From Lachnospiraceae bacterium (GTDB taxonomy: Bacteria; Bacillota; Clostridia; Lachnospirales; Lachnospiraceae), in NCBI GenBank assembly GCA_017615545.1, contig JAFZZY010000007.1, forward strand, positions 1-64,000: a stretch of 64,000 nucleotides of DNA. Direction: 5' to 3'. The notes below the pieces were generated by a model. It saw only the letters and a list, made by a program, of their open reading frames with translations. It had not been told where the DNA came from and made no database searches. Below are positions 26,115 through 35,177 of the stretch, one piece after another; position 1 is the stretch's first letter; the number at the start of each line of letters is the position of its first letter. The position numbers were made by a program, and so were the translations under genes.

Positions 26115-27500
26115 ATGGGATACGAAAGAAATCGGTTCAGGAGCGGAAAGGAAAAAATGATCTTCCGCAGGAACCTGATCATTGCATTTTCGTTCATGAT
26201 CATCGTCGGACTGATCATCTATTTTGCGATCAAAACGCGAAACGATCATTCCGATATCACTCCGACGCTGGATGTTGATGAAGTCAATGGACCGGAACCG
26301 GATACAACGTTATTCGATACGGATGCGAAACTTAAACAGCATGTAAACGAGGTGATCGAAAAAGCAAACCGCATGATCCTCGGTTATGATTATGAGGGCG
26401 CGATCAAATACATCAGTTCCGATCCCGACTATAAAGAGACGCTGGAACTGCTGGAACTGGTTGAACACCTGGAGATGGAAAAAACGTCGTTGCCTACCTG
26501 GAATAAGGCGGATAAGGTCACCTGTTTGGCGTTTAACGCGATCATCCACGAGAGCCGTTTTGCTTTCGATGGTGATGAAAATGCAAAGAAATACAACAAC
26601 AACAATTTGACGGAAAAAGAGTTCCGCGCCATTCTTCAAAAACTGTACGACTCGAACTACATATTGGTGAACATGCATCAATTGACCGAGTTCACCGATA
26701 AAGTACAGGAAGACGGGACGATCAAGACCACACGCACTAAGAAGACACTTTACATTCCGGAGAATAAGACGCCGATCGTATTTGTACAACAGGATCCGAG
26801 CTTTTTAAAGAGTATGAGCGGTGATGGTTTTGCCTCAGGCTTGCAACTGAAAAAGGGCGTGCTGTCTGCACGTTATGACAATGAGGACGGTACGACATAC
26901 GGCGCTTTCGACTATATCACGATCCTGAATGAATTCATTGACGAGCATCCGGATTTCTCCTACTGCAACGCGCATGGTGTGCTGGCGATCTCGCCGACTG
27001 ACGGCATTTTCGGATACGATATCTCCGATCCGTCGGCAGAAGATTATGCGGACAATATCAAGCAGATCCAAAGCATTCGCGATTACCTGACTGAAAACGG
27101 TTATGAGATCGCGAACGGCAGTTACTATAACAAGGTGATCTACGATTACTCGATCAGTGATTTCAAGGTCGATTTTCTAAACTGGCAGAAGACCGCAGGC
27201 GTGTTGCTCGGCGACAGCGATATCTACGTATGGCCGACCGGTAAGGACAGCGGATGGAAACTTTACTCGGATGATAAATACCAGTACCTGAAGAGTAAAG
27301 GATATCATTTCTACTGCAGCCTGATCAACGTACAGGAACCTTATTGGGTCCAGATCACCGATAATTATTATCGCATGGGTTGGATCGACGTGACTGGCGC
27401 CCGCCTGTACAACGATATGAAAAATAACAAAACCATTTTGAAATTCTTATTTGATGCTTCCGAGATTTACGACACTGCCGGACGGCCGTTCGTTTTCTAG
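26115..27500 (+). CDS. Membrane-anchored polysaccharide-deacetylase-like protein, apparently degenerate
   Basis: 461 residues with one N-terminal membrane helix (about 20-39) and an extracytoplasmic body. The body recalls the NodB-type deacetylases of Lachnospiraceae: an early helical part with HESRFAFDGD and YNNNNLTEKEFRAILQKLYD, a TPIVFVQQDPSF strand where active enzymes have a metal-binding Asp-Asp, and EFIDEHPDFSYCNAHGVLA. The catalytic Asp pair appears replaced by Gln-Gln-Asp and the usual HxxxH is not seen, so activity is doubtful. It starts 13 bp after the CotH gene, so the two probably form an operon. Assignment is by pattern only. Confidence 0.55.
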   Translation: MGYERNRFRSGKEKMIFRRNLIIAFSFMIIVGLIIYFAIKTRNDHSDITPTLDVDEVNGPEPDTTLFDTDAKLKQHVNEVIEKANRMILGYDYEGAIKYISSDPDYKETLELLELVEHLEMEKTSLPTWNKADKVTCLAFNAIIHESRFAFDGDENAKKYNNNNLTEKEFRAILQKLYDSNYILVNMHQLTEFTDKVQEDGTIKTTRTKKTLYIPENKTPIVFVQQDPSFLKSMSGDGFASGLQLKKGVLSARYDNEDGTTYGAFDYITILNEFIDEHPDFSYCNAHGVLAISPTDGIFGYDISDPSAEDYADNIKQIQSIRDYLTENGYEIANGSYYNKVIYDYSISDFKVDFLNWQKTAGVLLGDSDIYVWPTGKDSGWKLYSDDKYQYLKSKGYHFYCSLINVQEPYWVQITDNYYRMGWIDVTGARLYNDMKNNKTILKFLFDASEIYDTAGRPFVF

Positions 27501-27518
27501 AAGAAGAAAGGATGAAAC

Positions 27519-28664
27519 GTGCCGAAACCTTTGATCAAATGGCCGGGCGGTAAGGCCTCCGAGCTGGAACAATTCATACATCTGATACCGCAGTTTGATC
27601 GTTACATCGAGCCGTTTTTCGGCGGCGGTGCTTTGTATTTCGAGCTTACGCCGAAGAGAGCGCTGATCAATGATGTATCGGAATCTTTGATGGATTTTTA
27701 CATCCTGCTCCGGGATCGTGATGAATCGCTGTATCAGTACCTGCTGTCGTACGATAATTCGTTTCAGAATATCCAGACGGTCGCGATGCAGCATTACGAA
27801 GACCTGTATCAGCTCTTCTTCGAGCAGATCAATCTGGACACCGATAAGGAGAAATTGACCGAAGCGGTGCATGGCCTGGTCTACCTTATGGCCGACGATA
27901 TCATTGCCGGCTTTACGAAGCGACTCGTTCCGGACCTGGACCTGTTTTTTGAAACCTTGGTCTACTACCTGACCGATAAGATCATCCGTCTGGCGGCGAA
28001 CTATAAGAAATCCCCGATGTCGCAGGAGGATGTGGAAGATAACCTGATCACGGGTCTGACCAGCGGATACTACATGTATTTCCGCAATGTGTTCAACGAT
28101 CTTTTGTTGAACCGCGGCGCGCGTGAATCCATGTCGTATCGTTGCGCGAACTTCTACTTCATCCGTGAATATTGTTACGGTTCGATGTTCCGTTACAACG
28201 CGAAGGGTGAGTTCAACATCCCGTACGGCGGTATCTCGTACAACAAGAAGAATTTCCGCCAGAAGGTCGATTATCTCTTCTCTGAGGAGATCACTTCTGT
28301 GTTTGAGAAGACCTCTGTCTATTGCCAGGATTTTGAAAGCTTCCTGGAGCGCATTGCCCCTGCGGAAAATGACTTCATGTTCCTGGACCCGCCTTACGAT
28401 ACCGAGTTCTCGGATTACGAGGGCAAGGCATTCACCAAGAAGGATCATGAACGCTTGGCGGCAGTCCTGAAGACGACGAAGGCGCAGTTCCTGCTCGTCA
28501 TCAAAAACACGGAGTTCATTTACAACCTCTACAGCGAGGGCTTCAACATCCTGCGGTTCCATAACCACTACCTGTACAACGTGAAGAGCCGCAACGACAG
28601 GGAGGCGGAGCACCTGATCATCACCAACATGGATGTTTCGGGCATCGCCATCCCGAATCCATAA
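27519..28664 (+). CDS. DNA adenine N6-methyltransferase, D12 (Dam) class, orphan
   Basis: 381 residues. Motifs: IKWPGGK near residue 6 (SAM binding), EPFFGGGALYFEL near 31-43, and the catalytic DPPYD near 288-292. D12 enzymes methylate adenine, most often in GATC. No restriction endonuclease gene is adjacent, so it is likely a solitary epigenetic or replication/repair methylase. At 381 residues it is longer than E. coli Dam (278), mainly through a helical insert around 85-170. Starts at GTG 27519 behind AAGGA; no other site fits. Lies alone between two unrelated operons. Target not provable from sequence. Confidence 0.85.
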   Translation: MPKPLIKWPGGKASELEQFIHLIPQFDRYIEPFFGGGALYFELTPKRALINDVSESLMDFYILLRDRDESLYQYLLSYDNSFQNIQTVAMQHYEDLYQLFFEQINLDTDKEKLTEAVHGLVYLMADDIIAGFTKRLVPDLDLFFETLVYYLTDKIIRLAANYKKSPMSQEDVEDNLITGLTSGYYMYFRNVFNDLLLNRGARESMSYRCANFYFIREYCYGSMFRYNAKGEFNIPYGGISYNKKNFRQKVDYLFSEEITSVFEKTSVYCQDFESFLERIAPAENDFMFLDPPYDTEFSDYEGKAFTKKDHERLAAVLKTTKAQFLLVIKNTEFIYNLYSEGFNILRFHNHYLYNVKSRNDREAEHLIITNMDVSGIAIPNP

Positions 28665-28671
28665 TAAGTAT

Positions 28672-28700
28672 TTGATTTTACGTTTCATATCCGCTATAAT
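28672..28700 (+). promoter_or_regulatory. Promoter of the 109-residue protein / asp23 / nusB operon
   Basis: TTGATT (28672-28677), 17 bp, TATAAT (28695-28700). The leader carries a small hairpin, TTCCGTG-aaata-CACGGAA (about 28723-28741). Confidence 0.8.
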
Positions 28701-28764
28701 GGAGGCAGTATAGATATCATTTTCCGTGAAATACACGGAACACTGAGGAAATGGAGGTATAACC

Positions 28765-29094
28765 ATGGATTTTAATTCGATCAAAGAAGGCGCTATGAAC
28801 ATCGCGAAGTCGGTCGGCAAGAAGACCACTGACACCGTTGAGTCTGTAAAAGTTAAAGGCAAGATCACATCCGAAGAAAAGGCCATCAAAGCTACCATGC
28901 TTGAGATCGGTCAGTTCGTTTGGGATCGTTTTGAAGAAGGCGAGATCGTTTCCGAGGATCTGATCTCTCTGTGCGAGACCATTCGCGACCATTATCATAA
29001 TATCGAGACGTTCAAGAAGGACCTTGAGGATAAGAAGGCCGGAAATGTACCGGAGGAAGAGCCCGAGGTAACCGATTCCGAGGACGCCGAGTAA
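28765..29094 (+). CDS. Small acidic protein of unknown function
   Basis: 109 residues, soluble, helical. An amphipathic N-terminal region (FNSIKEGAMNIAKSVGKKTT) and a central stretch (residues 38-85) likely to form helical hairpins; the C-terminal 20 residues are almost all acidic plus Pro. No motif recognised. It has a clear start (GGAGG, 8 nt) and heads the operon with asp23, nusB, xseAB, ispA and dxs, occupying the place where sporulating Clostridia carry the end of the spoIIIA operon. It does not resemble SpoIIIAH (no membrane helix). Confidence 0.7.
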   Translation: MDFNSIKEGAMNIAKSVGKKTTDTVESVKVKGKITSEEKAIKATMLEIGQFVWDRFEEGEIVSEDLISLCETIRDHYHNIETFKKDLEDKKAGNVPEEEPEVTDSEDAE

Positions 29095-29107
29095 CAGGAG
29101 GACGGAC

Positions 29108-29485
29108 ATGCCCGTTGAATTGAACAACAGTATCTATAAGTCGCCGGAGGACGCAAAGATCGCGGAAGTTAAGATGGCTAACGACGTCATCTCCATGATC
29201 GCAGCAATCGCGGCAGAAGAAGTAGAAGGCGTGGATTCCCTTTGGGGCAATACAGGCCATGAATTGATCGAGAAACTGAGTAAGAAGAACCTTGCGAAGT
29301 GCATCATCCTGAACGTAAAGGATGGTAATATCCGTATCCGTGTGCGCATCGTGATCAAATACGGTTACGTTGCTCCGGAAGTATGCGCTGAGGTTCAGGA
29401 GCGCGTGAAGACAGCGATCACAAATATGACCGGCATGAATGTTCAGGCGGTCGATGTTTCCGTTTGCGGAATGGAATTATCCTAA
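29108..29485 (+). CDS. Asp23/Gls24 family envelope stress protein
   Basis: 125 residues. Asp23 proteins form membrane-associated assemblies linked to envelope stress. The core is intact: [20 protein letters not shown] at about 28-47, a basic strand region [12 protein letters not shown], and the C-terminal [13 protein letters not shown]. Sits 13 bp after the small acidic protein and 14 bp before nusB, the standard Clostridia arrangement. No amaP-like membrane anchor gene is adjacent. Confidence 0.92.
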   Translation: MPVELNNSIYKSPEDAKIAEVKMANDVISMIAAIAAEEVEGVDSLWGNTGHELIEKLSKKNLAKCIILNVKDGNIRIRVRIVIKYGYVAPEVCAEVQERVKTAITNMTGMNVQAVDVSVCGMELS

Positions 29486-29499
29486 GGAGTCCTGCTACG

Positions 29500-30006
29500 A
29501 TGAAAGCGACTATTCTCAGAACACACCTCTTTAACCTTTTGTTCCATTTGGGATTTTATAAGGATCCCGAAGAGGTGGAGCGTCAGCTGCAGTTGTATCT
29601 GCAGCCGGCCGACAAAAAGAAGACAAAGAAGCAGGATGACGAAGAAACTGCGGAAACGACCGATGCGAAGGTGCACTGGTGGAGGATCGACGAAGAGGAG
29701 CTTCCCGACCTGACGGAAGATGAGTTCGGCATCGTTGAGCAGCGCTTCAACGACGTGCGTTCCCATCTGGACGAGATCGATCAGATGTTGTCCGGGTATC
29801 TGGCCGCAGGCTGGAAGATCGAGCGCATCAGTAAGGTCGACCTGTCAATCCTGCGCCTTGCGATCTACGAGATCCGTTTTGATGATAACATCCCCGTAAA
29901 GGTAGCGATCAACGAAGCGGTCGAACTTGCAAAACGTTACGGCGGCGACGAGTCCTATAAGTTCGTCAACGGCGTTCTTCATAAGGCTGTCTCGGAGACG
30001 GAGTAA
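29500..30006 (+). CDS. nusB: Transcription antitermination factor NusB
   Basis: 168 residues. NusB binds the boxA element of rRNA leaders with NusE (S10) and promotes antitermination. The first helix reads [16 protein letters not shown]; the second half has [20 protein letters not shown] and [14 protein letters not shown], diagnostic for the family. A long charged insert (about 35-65, [12 protein letters not shown]) separates the two halves. Start set at 29500 with AAGGAG; a longer frame begins inside asp23 but would be redundant. Confidence 0.95.
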   Translation: MKATILRTHLFNLLFHLGFYKDPEEVERQLQLYLQPADKKKTKKQDDEETAETTDAKVHWWRIDEEELPDLTEDEFGIVEQRFNDVRSHLDEIDQMLSGYLAAGWKIERISKVDLSILRLAIYEIRFDDNIPVKVAINEAVELAKRYGGDESYKFVNGVLHKAVSETE

Positions 30007-30009
30007 TAC

Positions 30010-31359
30010 ATGCAGCAAAACGTATACAGTGTGTCCCAGGTGAATAATTACATCAAGGGTTTGTTCCGCCAGGATGTGATCTTATCGCATGTCTGCGTTC
30101 GCGGAGAGATATCCAATTGCAAATATCACTCCTCGGGGCACATTTACTTTACATTGAAAGAGGGAAGTATATCCGGCGCGGGCTTTGAAGCCGGCGCTTC
30201 TTCCTATGGTTCGGGTATTTCTGCTCTTTCGTGCATTATGTTTGCCAGCCGCCGCGCAGGCCTGAAGTTTGCGCTTCGTGACGGCCAGAATGTAAAGGTG
30301 ACCGGCTCGGTCAATGTATACGAGCGTGACGGGACATACAGCCTCTATGCCGACAGCATCGAGTTTGACGGCAAGGGCGACCTGTACCAGCGATATCTGG
30401 AGATCAAAGAGCAGCTCGAAGAGATGGGGATGTTCTCGGAGATCTATAAGAAACCGATCCCGAAGTACTGTCGGAAGGTCGGTATCGTTACGGCTCAGAC
30501 CGGTGCGGCGGTCCAGGATATCATCCAGATCGCGACACGGCGAAATCCGCATGTAGAGTTGTTTTTATATCCGGCTTTAGTGCAGGGGGAAGGCGCTGCG
30601 CAAAGCATTGTCCGAGGGATCCAGATGCTGGATTCGATGGGCATGGATTGTATCATCGTAGGCCGCGGCGGCGGTTCCATCGAGGATCTGTGGGCGTTTA
30701 ATGAGGTGGCGGTCGCCGAGGCGATCTTTGCCGCGCAGACGCCGGTCATTTCCGCGGTCGGTCACCAGACCGATTATACGATCGCGGATTTTGTGGCGGA
30801 TCTTCGCGCCCCGACACCTTCGGCAGCGGCGGAACTGGCCGTATTTGATCTGCGGGATTTCATGGATCTGCTGGAGGGCTATCGACGGGATATGGACTTC
30901 ACGATGGGCCAGAAGATCGACCGTTGCAAGCATAGTTTGAATGAAAAGTATCTGGGCCTGAAGGCGATGCATCCCGGGAAGATCCTGGAGCGCCGGAAGG
31001 ACAAATTGAACCATATACGGGAGATGCTGGATCAGAAGATGAATGCGAAAATCCTGCAGACATCCCAAGACCTGAAGCAAAAGAACGAACGGATGCAGAC
31101 GCAGATCCAACGGTCGGTCGAGGCATCGAAGCATCGCTTGTCGATCGTGATCCGGACGCTGGAGGAGGCATCACCATTGAAGAAGATGTCGGCCGGTTTT
31201 ACCTATGCGGCAGACGCTGACGGACGTGGCATCAAGAGCATTGACCGAATCCGGACCGGCGATCTGGTGAAACTGTATTTTGCGGACGGCGAGGCGAAGG
31301 CAGAAGTTAAGGAAACACAGAGGAGAAGTCAAAATGACGATACAGGAAACATTGAATGA
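30010..31359 (+). CDS. xseA: Exodeoxyribonuclease VII large subunit
   Basis: 449 residues. Catalytic subunit of exonuclease VII, which degrades single-stranded DNA from both ends. N-terminal OB fold (about 5-105, VRGEISNCKYHSSGHIYFTL), catalytic domain with VIVGRGGGSIEDLWAFN-type motif around 215-232 and SAVGHQTDYTIADFVAD around 248-264, then a long coiled coil (about 270-400) that binds XseB. The OB region includes a Gly/Ser-rich insert (GAGFEAGASSYGSG, about 55-68) not usual in the family. 3 bp after nusB, and overlaps xseB. Confidence 0.96.
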   Translation: MQQNVYSVSQVNNYIKGLFRQDVILSHVCVRGEISNCKYHSSGHIYFTLKEGSISGAGFEAGASSYGSGISALSCIMFASRRAGLKFALRDGQNVKVTGSVNVYERDGTYSLYADSIEFDGKGDLYQRYLEIKEQLEEMGMFSEIYKKPIPKYCRKVGIVTAQTGAAVQDIIQIATRRNPHVELFLYPALVQGEGAAQSIVRGIQMLDSMGMDCIIVGRGGGSIEDLWAFNEVAVAEAIFAAQTPVISAVGHQTDYTIADFVADLRAPTPSAAAELAVFDLRDFMDLLEGYRRDMDFTMGQKIDRCKHSLNEKYLGLKAMHPGKILERRKDKLNHIREMLDQKMNAKILQTSQDLKQKNERMQTQIQRSVEASKHRLSIVIRTLEEASPLKKMSAGFTYAADADGRGIKSIDRIRTGDLVKLYFADGEAKAEVKETQRRSQNDDTGNIE

Positions 31360-31543
31360 ACTGGATGCGATCACGAAGCGCATGAGTGAGACCGATTCGC
31401 TGGAGCAGTCTTTTGCCGAGTATGAAAAGGGAATGAAACTGATCCGTGAGTGCGCTGCGCAGATCACCGAGATCGAGAATAAAGTAAAAGTACTCCAGGA
31501 GAAACCGGCGGATGAAGCCGGCGATCTGACGACCGGAGAATGA
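31334..31543 (+). CDS. xseB: Exodeoxyribonuclease VII small subunit
   Basis: 69 residues, helical, binds the XseA coiled coil. Characteristic pattern: IQETLNELDAITKRMSETDSL with SLEQSFAEYEKGMKLIREC. Start at ATG 31334 after GGAGAAG, inside the last 26 bp of xseA, so translation is coupled. Length is normal for the family. Confidence 0.93.
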   Translation: MTIQETLNELDAITKRMSETDSLEQSFAEYEKGMKLIRECAAQITEIENKVKVLQEKPADEAGDLTTGE

Positions 31544-31547
31544 TGAT

Positions 31548-32426
31548 ATGAGCACAAATACCGAATATATCGAGGAGATGATCCGGGAGTTCCTTCCGAA
31601 GGAGAAGGGCTTTCAGAAGACCATCCTCGAAGCTTTGAATTACAGTATACTAGTGGGCGGAAAGCGGCTGCGTCCTCTGATCATGCATGAGACCTACCGC
31701 CTTTTTTCCGATGGTCCCGTTACGAATGACCTGAAGGCGATGATGGTCGCTTTGGAGATGATCCATTCGTCCAGCCTGGTCCATGACGACCTGCCTTGCA
31801 TGGATAATGACCGTTTCCGCCGTGGCAAACTGACTACGTGGGCGAAATATGAGAGTGAAGCGACGGGCGTGCTCGCCGGCGACGCTTTGATGATCTATGC
31901 GTTTGAAGTGGCTTCGTCTGCCTATGCGAAGACGAAGAATCCCGAGCGCCTGTGTAAGGCGATCCATATCCTGGCCAATAAGACCGGCATCTATGGTATG
32001 ATCGGCGGCCAGACGGTCGATGTGGAGTTGACAGGACGGCCTATGTCCGCAGAGGAACTGGATTTTGTTTTCCGTTTGAAGACCGGAGCACTGTTGGAAT
32101 CCGCGATGATGATCGGTGCAGTATTGGGCGGCGCTACTTTGAAAGAGGTCGAGATCTGCCGTAAGATCGCCGAAAACGTCGGTGTGGCCTTCCAGATCCG
32201 CGATGACATCCTTGATGTGAGCGGGGATGAGGCGACGATCGGAAAACCTCTGCATAGCGATGAAAAGAATAATAAGACAACCTATGTTTCTCTTTATGGC
32301 CTGAAGAAAGCACAGGAGGATGTGGAAGCATTGACCGCGGAAGCGATCCGCCTGCTCGATGAACTTCCGGGAGACTCCGGAACGTTAAAAGAATTATTTA
32401 CTTCCATGGTTTCCAGAAACAAATAG
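31548..32426 (+). CDS. ispA: Polyprenyl diphosphate synthase (farnesyl/geranylgeranyl type)
   Basis: 292 residues. Condenses isopentenyl diphosphate with allylic diphosphates to make C15 or C20 precursors. First Asp-rich motif DDLPCMDND at about 84-92, second RDDILDVSGDE at about 223-233. Between them: lysine and SARM-like residues typical of IspA (GGQTVDVE). 4 bp after xseB and 16 bp before dxs, matching the standard Clostridia cluster. Chain length is assumed from the cluster rather than proved. Confidence 0.93.
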   Translation: MSTNTEYIEEMIREFLPKEKGFQKTILEALNYSILVGGKRLRPLIMHETYRLFSDGPVTNDLKAMMVALEMIHSSSLVHDDLPCMDNDRFRRGKLTTWAKYESEATGVLAGDALMIYAFEVASSAYAKTKNPERLCKAIHILANKTGIYGMIGGQTVDVELTGRPMSAEELDFVFRLKTGALLESAMMIGAVLGGATLKEVEICRKIAENVGVAFQIRDDILDVSGDEATIGKPLHSDEKNNKTTYVSLYGLKKAQEDVEALTAEAIRLLDELPGDSGTLKELFTSMVSRNK

Positions 32427-32442
32427 GTTCGGAGGCATTTGC

Positions 32443-34326
32443 ATGTATTTGGAGAAAATACGAAAACCGAATGACATCCAAAGAGTATCTCCGAAGAATT
32501 ATAAGGTTTTAGCCAGGGAGATACGGGATTTCCTGATCGAAAGCGTGAGCCGCACGGGTGGTCATCTTTCGTCTAATTTGGGTGCTGTCGAACTGACTAT
32601 GGCGATCCATCTCGTGTTTGACCTTACGAAGGATAAGGTGATCTGGGATGTCGGTCACCAGTCGTATACACATAAACTTTTGACCGGCCGCAGGGATGGT
32701 TTTGCTAACCTGCGTTCTTTTGGTGGGATGAGCGGTTTTCCGAAGCGCGCGGAGAGTCCGTGCGATGTGTTCGATACCGGACACAGTTCAACCTCGATCT
32801 CTGCGGGAGTCGGTATGGCACATGCACGTGACCTGAAGAGTGAGGACTACCATGTGATCTCCGTGATCGGTGATGGCGCATTGACCGGAGGCCTGGCTTT
32901 TGAAGCCCTGGACAATGTTTCCTCGGTGAAAGGAAATTTCATCATCGTTTTGAACGATAACACCATGTCCATCTCGGAAAATGTCGGTGGCGTCAGCAAT
33001 TTCCTCGGAAAGCTTCGTACGTCGAAGATCTACACCGGTATTAAGGAGAGTATTACCGGGAACCTGCGTCGTATCCCTTCGGGTGATGATATCCACGATG
33101 TCATCTCGAACGCTAAGGATAGTATCAAACAACTGGTCGTACGTGAAGGTATGATGTTTGAGGACATGGGCATAACCTATCTGGGACCGTTTGACGGCCA
33201 CAATATCAATCAGCTGGTTAAGGCGTTTCGTACCGCAAAGCAGGCGAAAGGCCCGGTTTTGTTACACATTTTGACGAAAAAAGGCAAGGGCTATCCGTTC
33301 GCAGAAGCGAATCCCGGAAAGTTTCACGGCATCGATCCTTTCGATCCGAACACCGGAAAACTGCTCCGTCAGGAGAACCCTGCTACCTATACAAAACTGT
33401 TTTCCGACTGTATGATGCAGCTCGGTAAGCAGAACGAGAAAGTTGTTGCGATCACCGCAGCGATGGCGGACGGGACCGGACTCAGCCGGTTCTCCAGACA
33501 TTTTCCGGAACGTTTTTTCGATGTAGGTATCGCCGAGGCGCATGCCGTTACTTTTGCCGCAGGACTTGCGGTATCGGGCATGAAGCCCTATGTAGCGATC
33601 TATTCGTCGTTCCTGCAGCGCGCCTACGACTCGATCCTGCATGATGTCTGCATGCAGAAACTGCCGGTTACCTTTGCGGTGGATCGCGCAGGTATCGTCG
33701 GAAAAGACGGAGAGACGCATCAGGGTGTATTTGATCTTTCGTATCTGACATCCATGCCGAATCTGACGGTCATGGCACCCAAGAATGCATATGAATTTGC
33801 TCAGATGTTCCTGTTTTCTTCGACGTTTGAAGGCCCGCTGGCCATCCGCTATCCGCGCGGAGAGGCTCTGCTGAGTTATAAAAGTTGCAATTCCAAAATC
33901 GTTTATGGTAAGGCCGAAGTGATGAAAAAAGCTTCGGACAGCACGATCGCATTGGTCGCGATCGGCTCCATGGTGAAGACGGCGATGGAAACCGCGGAAC
34001 GTCTGGCTGAGGAAGGCATCGAAGCGACTGTGGTGAACCTGCGTTTTGCGAAGCCGCTGGATCTGGAATGCATCCGTTCGCTAAAGAACTACAAGAATAT
34101 CTTTACACTGGAAGAGAACGTCAAAGCCGGCGGTATCGGCGAGCAGATCGCCGCCTACCTGATGGAACAGCGTTCCCGCGCGAAGGTCCGTATCTTTGCC
34201 GTTCCGGATCGGTTTATCCCACATGGCTGCGTCGATGTTTTGATGCGCGAACTGGGACTGGATACCGACCATGTATATGAAGAGGCTTTGAAAGCTGTGA
34301 AAGGATCGAAGGCAGATCATGAGTGA
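32443..34326 (+). CDS. dxs: 1-deoxy-D-xylulose-5-phosphate synthase
   Basis: 627 residues. First step of the MEP isoprenoid pathway: pyruvate plus glyceraldehyde 3-phosphate gives DXP, with thiamine diphosphate. TPP-binding motif GDGALTGGLAFEALDN around 143-158 with the distal NDNTMSIS; transketolase pyrimidine-binding part from about 315 (IAEAHAVTFAAG); C-terminal domain after about 500. Overlaps tlyA by 8 bp. The pathway's other genes are not in the window. Confidence 0.96.
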   Translation: MYLEKIRKPNDIQRVSPKNYKVLAREIRDFLIESVSRTGGHLSSNLGAVELTMAIHLVFDLTKDKVIWDVGHQSYTHKLLTGRRDGFANLRSFGGMSGFPKRAESPCDVFDTGHSSTSISAGVGMAHARDLKSEDYHVISVIGDGALTGGLAFEALDNVSSVKGNFIIVLNDNTMSISENVGGVSNFLGKLRTSKIYTGIKESITGNLRRIPSGDDIHDVISNAKDSIKQLVVREGMMFEDMGITYLGPFDGHNINQLVKAFRTAKQAKGPVLLHILTKKGKGYPFAEANPGKFHGIDPFDPNTGKLLRQENPATYTKLFSDCMMQLGKQNEKVVAITAAMADGTGLSRFSRHFPERFFDVGIAEAHAVTFAAGLAVSGMKPYVAIYSSFLQRAYDSILHDVCMQKLPVTFAVDRAGIVGKDGETHQGVFDLSYLTSMPNLTVMAPKNAYEFAQMFLFSSTFEGPLAIRYPRGEALLSYKSCNSKIVYGKAEVMKKASDSTIALVAIGSMVKTAMETAERLAEEGIEATVVNLRFAKPLDLECIRSLKNYKNIFTLEENVKAGGIGEQIAAYLMEQRSRAKVRIFAVPDRFIPHGCVDVLMRELGLDTDHVYEEALKAVKGSKADHE

Positions 34327-35152
34327 GAAAAAACGATTGGACCTGCTGTTGGTCGAGAAGGGATTGGTGAGTTCGCGACCGCGTGCTCAGGAATTGATCA
34401 AAAGCGGTGCCTGCGTGGTTGATGGTGTTTTGACCACGAAGCCCGGAACTTTTGTATTTGATACCTGCGATATCCATTTGGACCGAGGAGAGATCCCCTA
34501 TGTCAGCCGTGGAGGCCTGAAACTGAAGAAGGCGATCGATACCTTCGGGATCGACTTGAACGGTCGTGTATGTCTCGATATCGGCGCATCGACCGGAGGA
34601 TTTACCGACTGTATGCTTCAGGAAGGCGCTACGTTTGTGTACGCGATCGATTCCGGCCACGATCAGCTCGATCCGAAGTTGCGTGCCAATGTCAATGTAT
34701 GCTCGATGGAAGGCTTTAATGTCAAAGATCTGAAGCCTGAGAGCCTGCCGGATCGCGAGAGCCGCAAACAGCCGGATTTCGCGGCGATGGATGTATCTTT
34801 TATATCGATCACGAAGTTACTAATCCCCGTGTGCCAAACGCTTTCCGAAGACGGGGAGCTGGTATGCCTGGTCAAACCGCAGTTCGAAGCCGGACCCGCA
34901 GCGGTCGGTAAGAAAGGCATTGTCCGCGACCGAAAAGTACACTTGGATGTACTCATACAAATATTCAATTTCATCCGGAGCATGCCGGATGAGATACGAC
35001 CCGAATTTCTTTCTGCCACGTACTCGCCCGTGCTTGGCGGTGATGGAAATACAGAGTTTCTGTTCCACTTAAAGAAAGGCGTGAAAGGCGCCGAATCGCT
35101 CGCGATCCTCGATCGCGTGGTGGACGAAGCTCATACCTTTTACGATCTGTAA
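34319..35152 (+). CDS. tlyA: TlyA family rRNA 2'-O-methyltransferase
   Basis: 277 residues. N-terminal S4 RNA-binding domain (KKRLDLLLVEKGLVSSR..AQELI, 4-60) and an FtsJ-like methyltransferase domain with SAM motif CLDIGASTGGFTDCML around 85-100 and the catalytic-site segment AAMDVSFISITK. TlyA methylates ribose in 16S and 23S rRNA; some act as haemolysins in name only. Start overlaps dxs by 8 bp. Confidence 0.93.
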   Translation: MSEKKRLDLLLVEKGLVSSRPRAQELIKSGACVVDGVLTTKPGTFVFDTCDIHLDRGEIPYVSRGGLKLKKAIDTFGIDLNGRVCLDIGASTGGFTDCMLQEGATFVYAIDSGHDQLDPKLRANVNVCSMEGFNVKDLKPESLPDRESRKQPDFAAMDVSFISITKLLIPVCQTLSEDGELVCLVKPQFEAGPAAVGKKGIVRDRKVHLDVLIQIFNFIRSMPDEIRPEFLSATYSPVLGGDGNTEFLFHLKKGVKGAESLAILDRVVDEAHTFYDL

Positions 35153-35177
35153 AATAGTTTAAACTAGGAGAATAGCC

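Noticed and set aside
27447-28898. Open frame of 483 codons antisense to the DNA methylase
   Set aside because: The methylase has intact catalytic motifs on the plus strand; the antisense frame has none.
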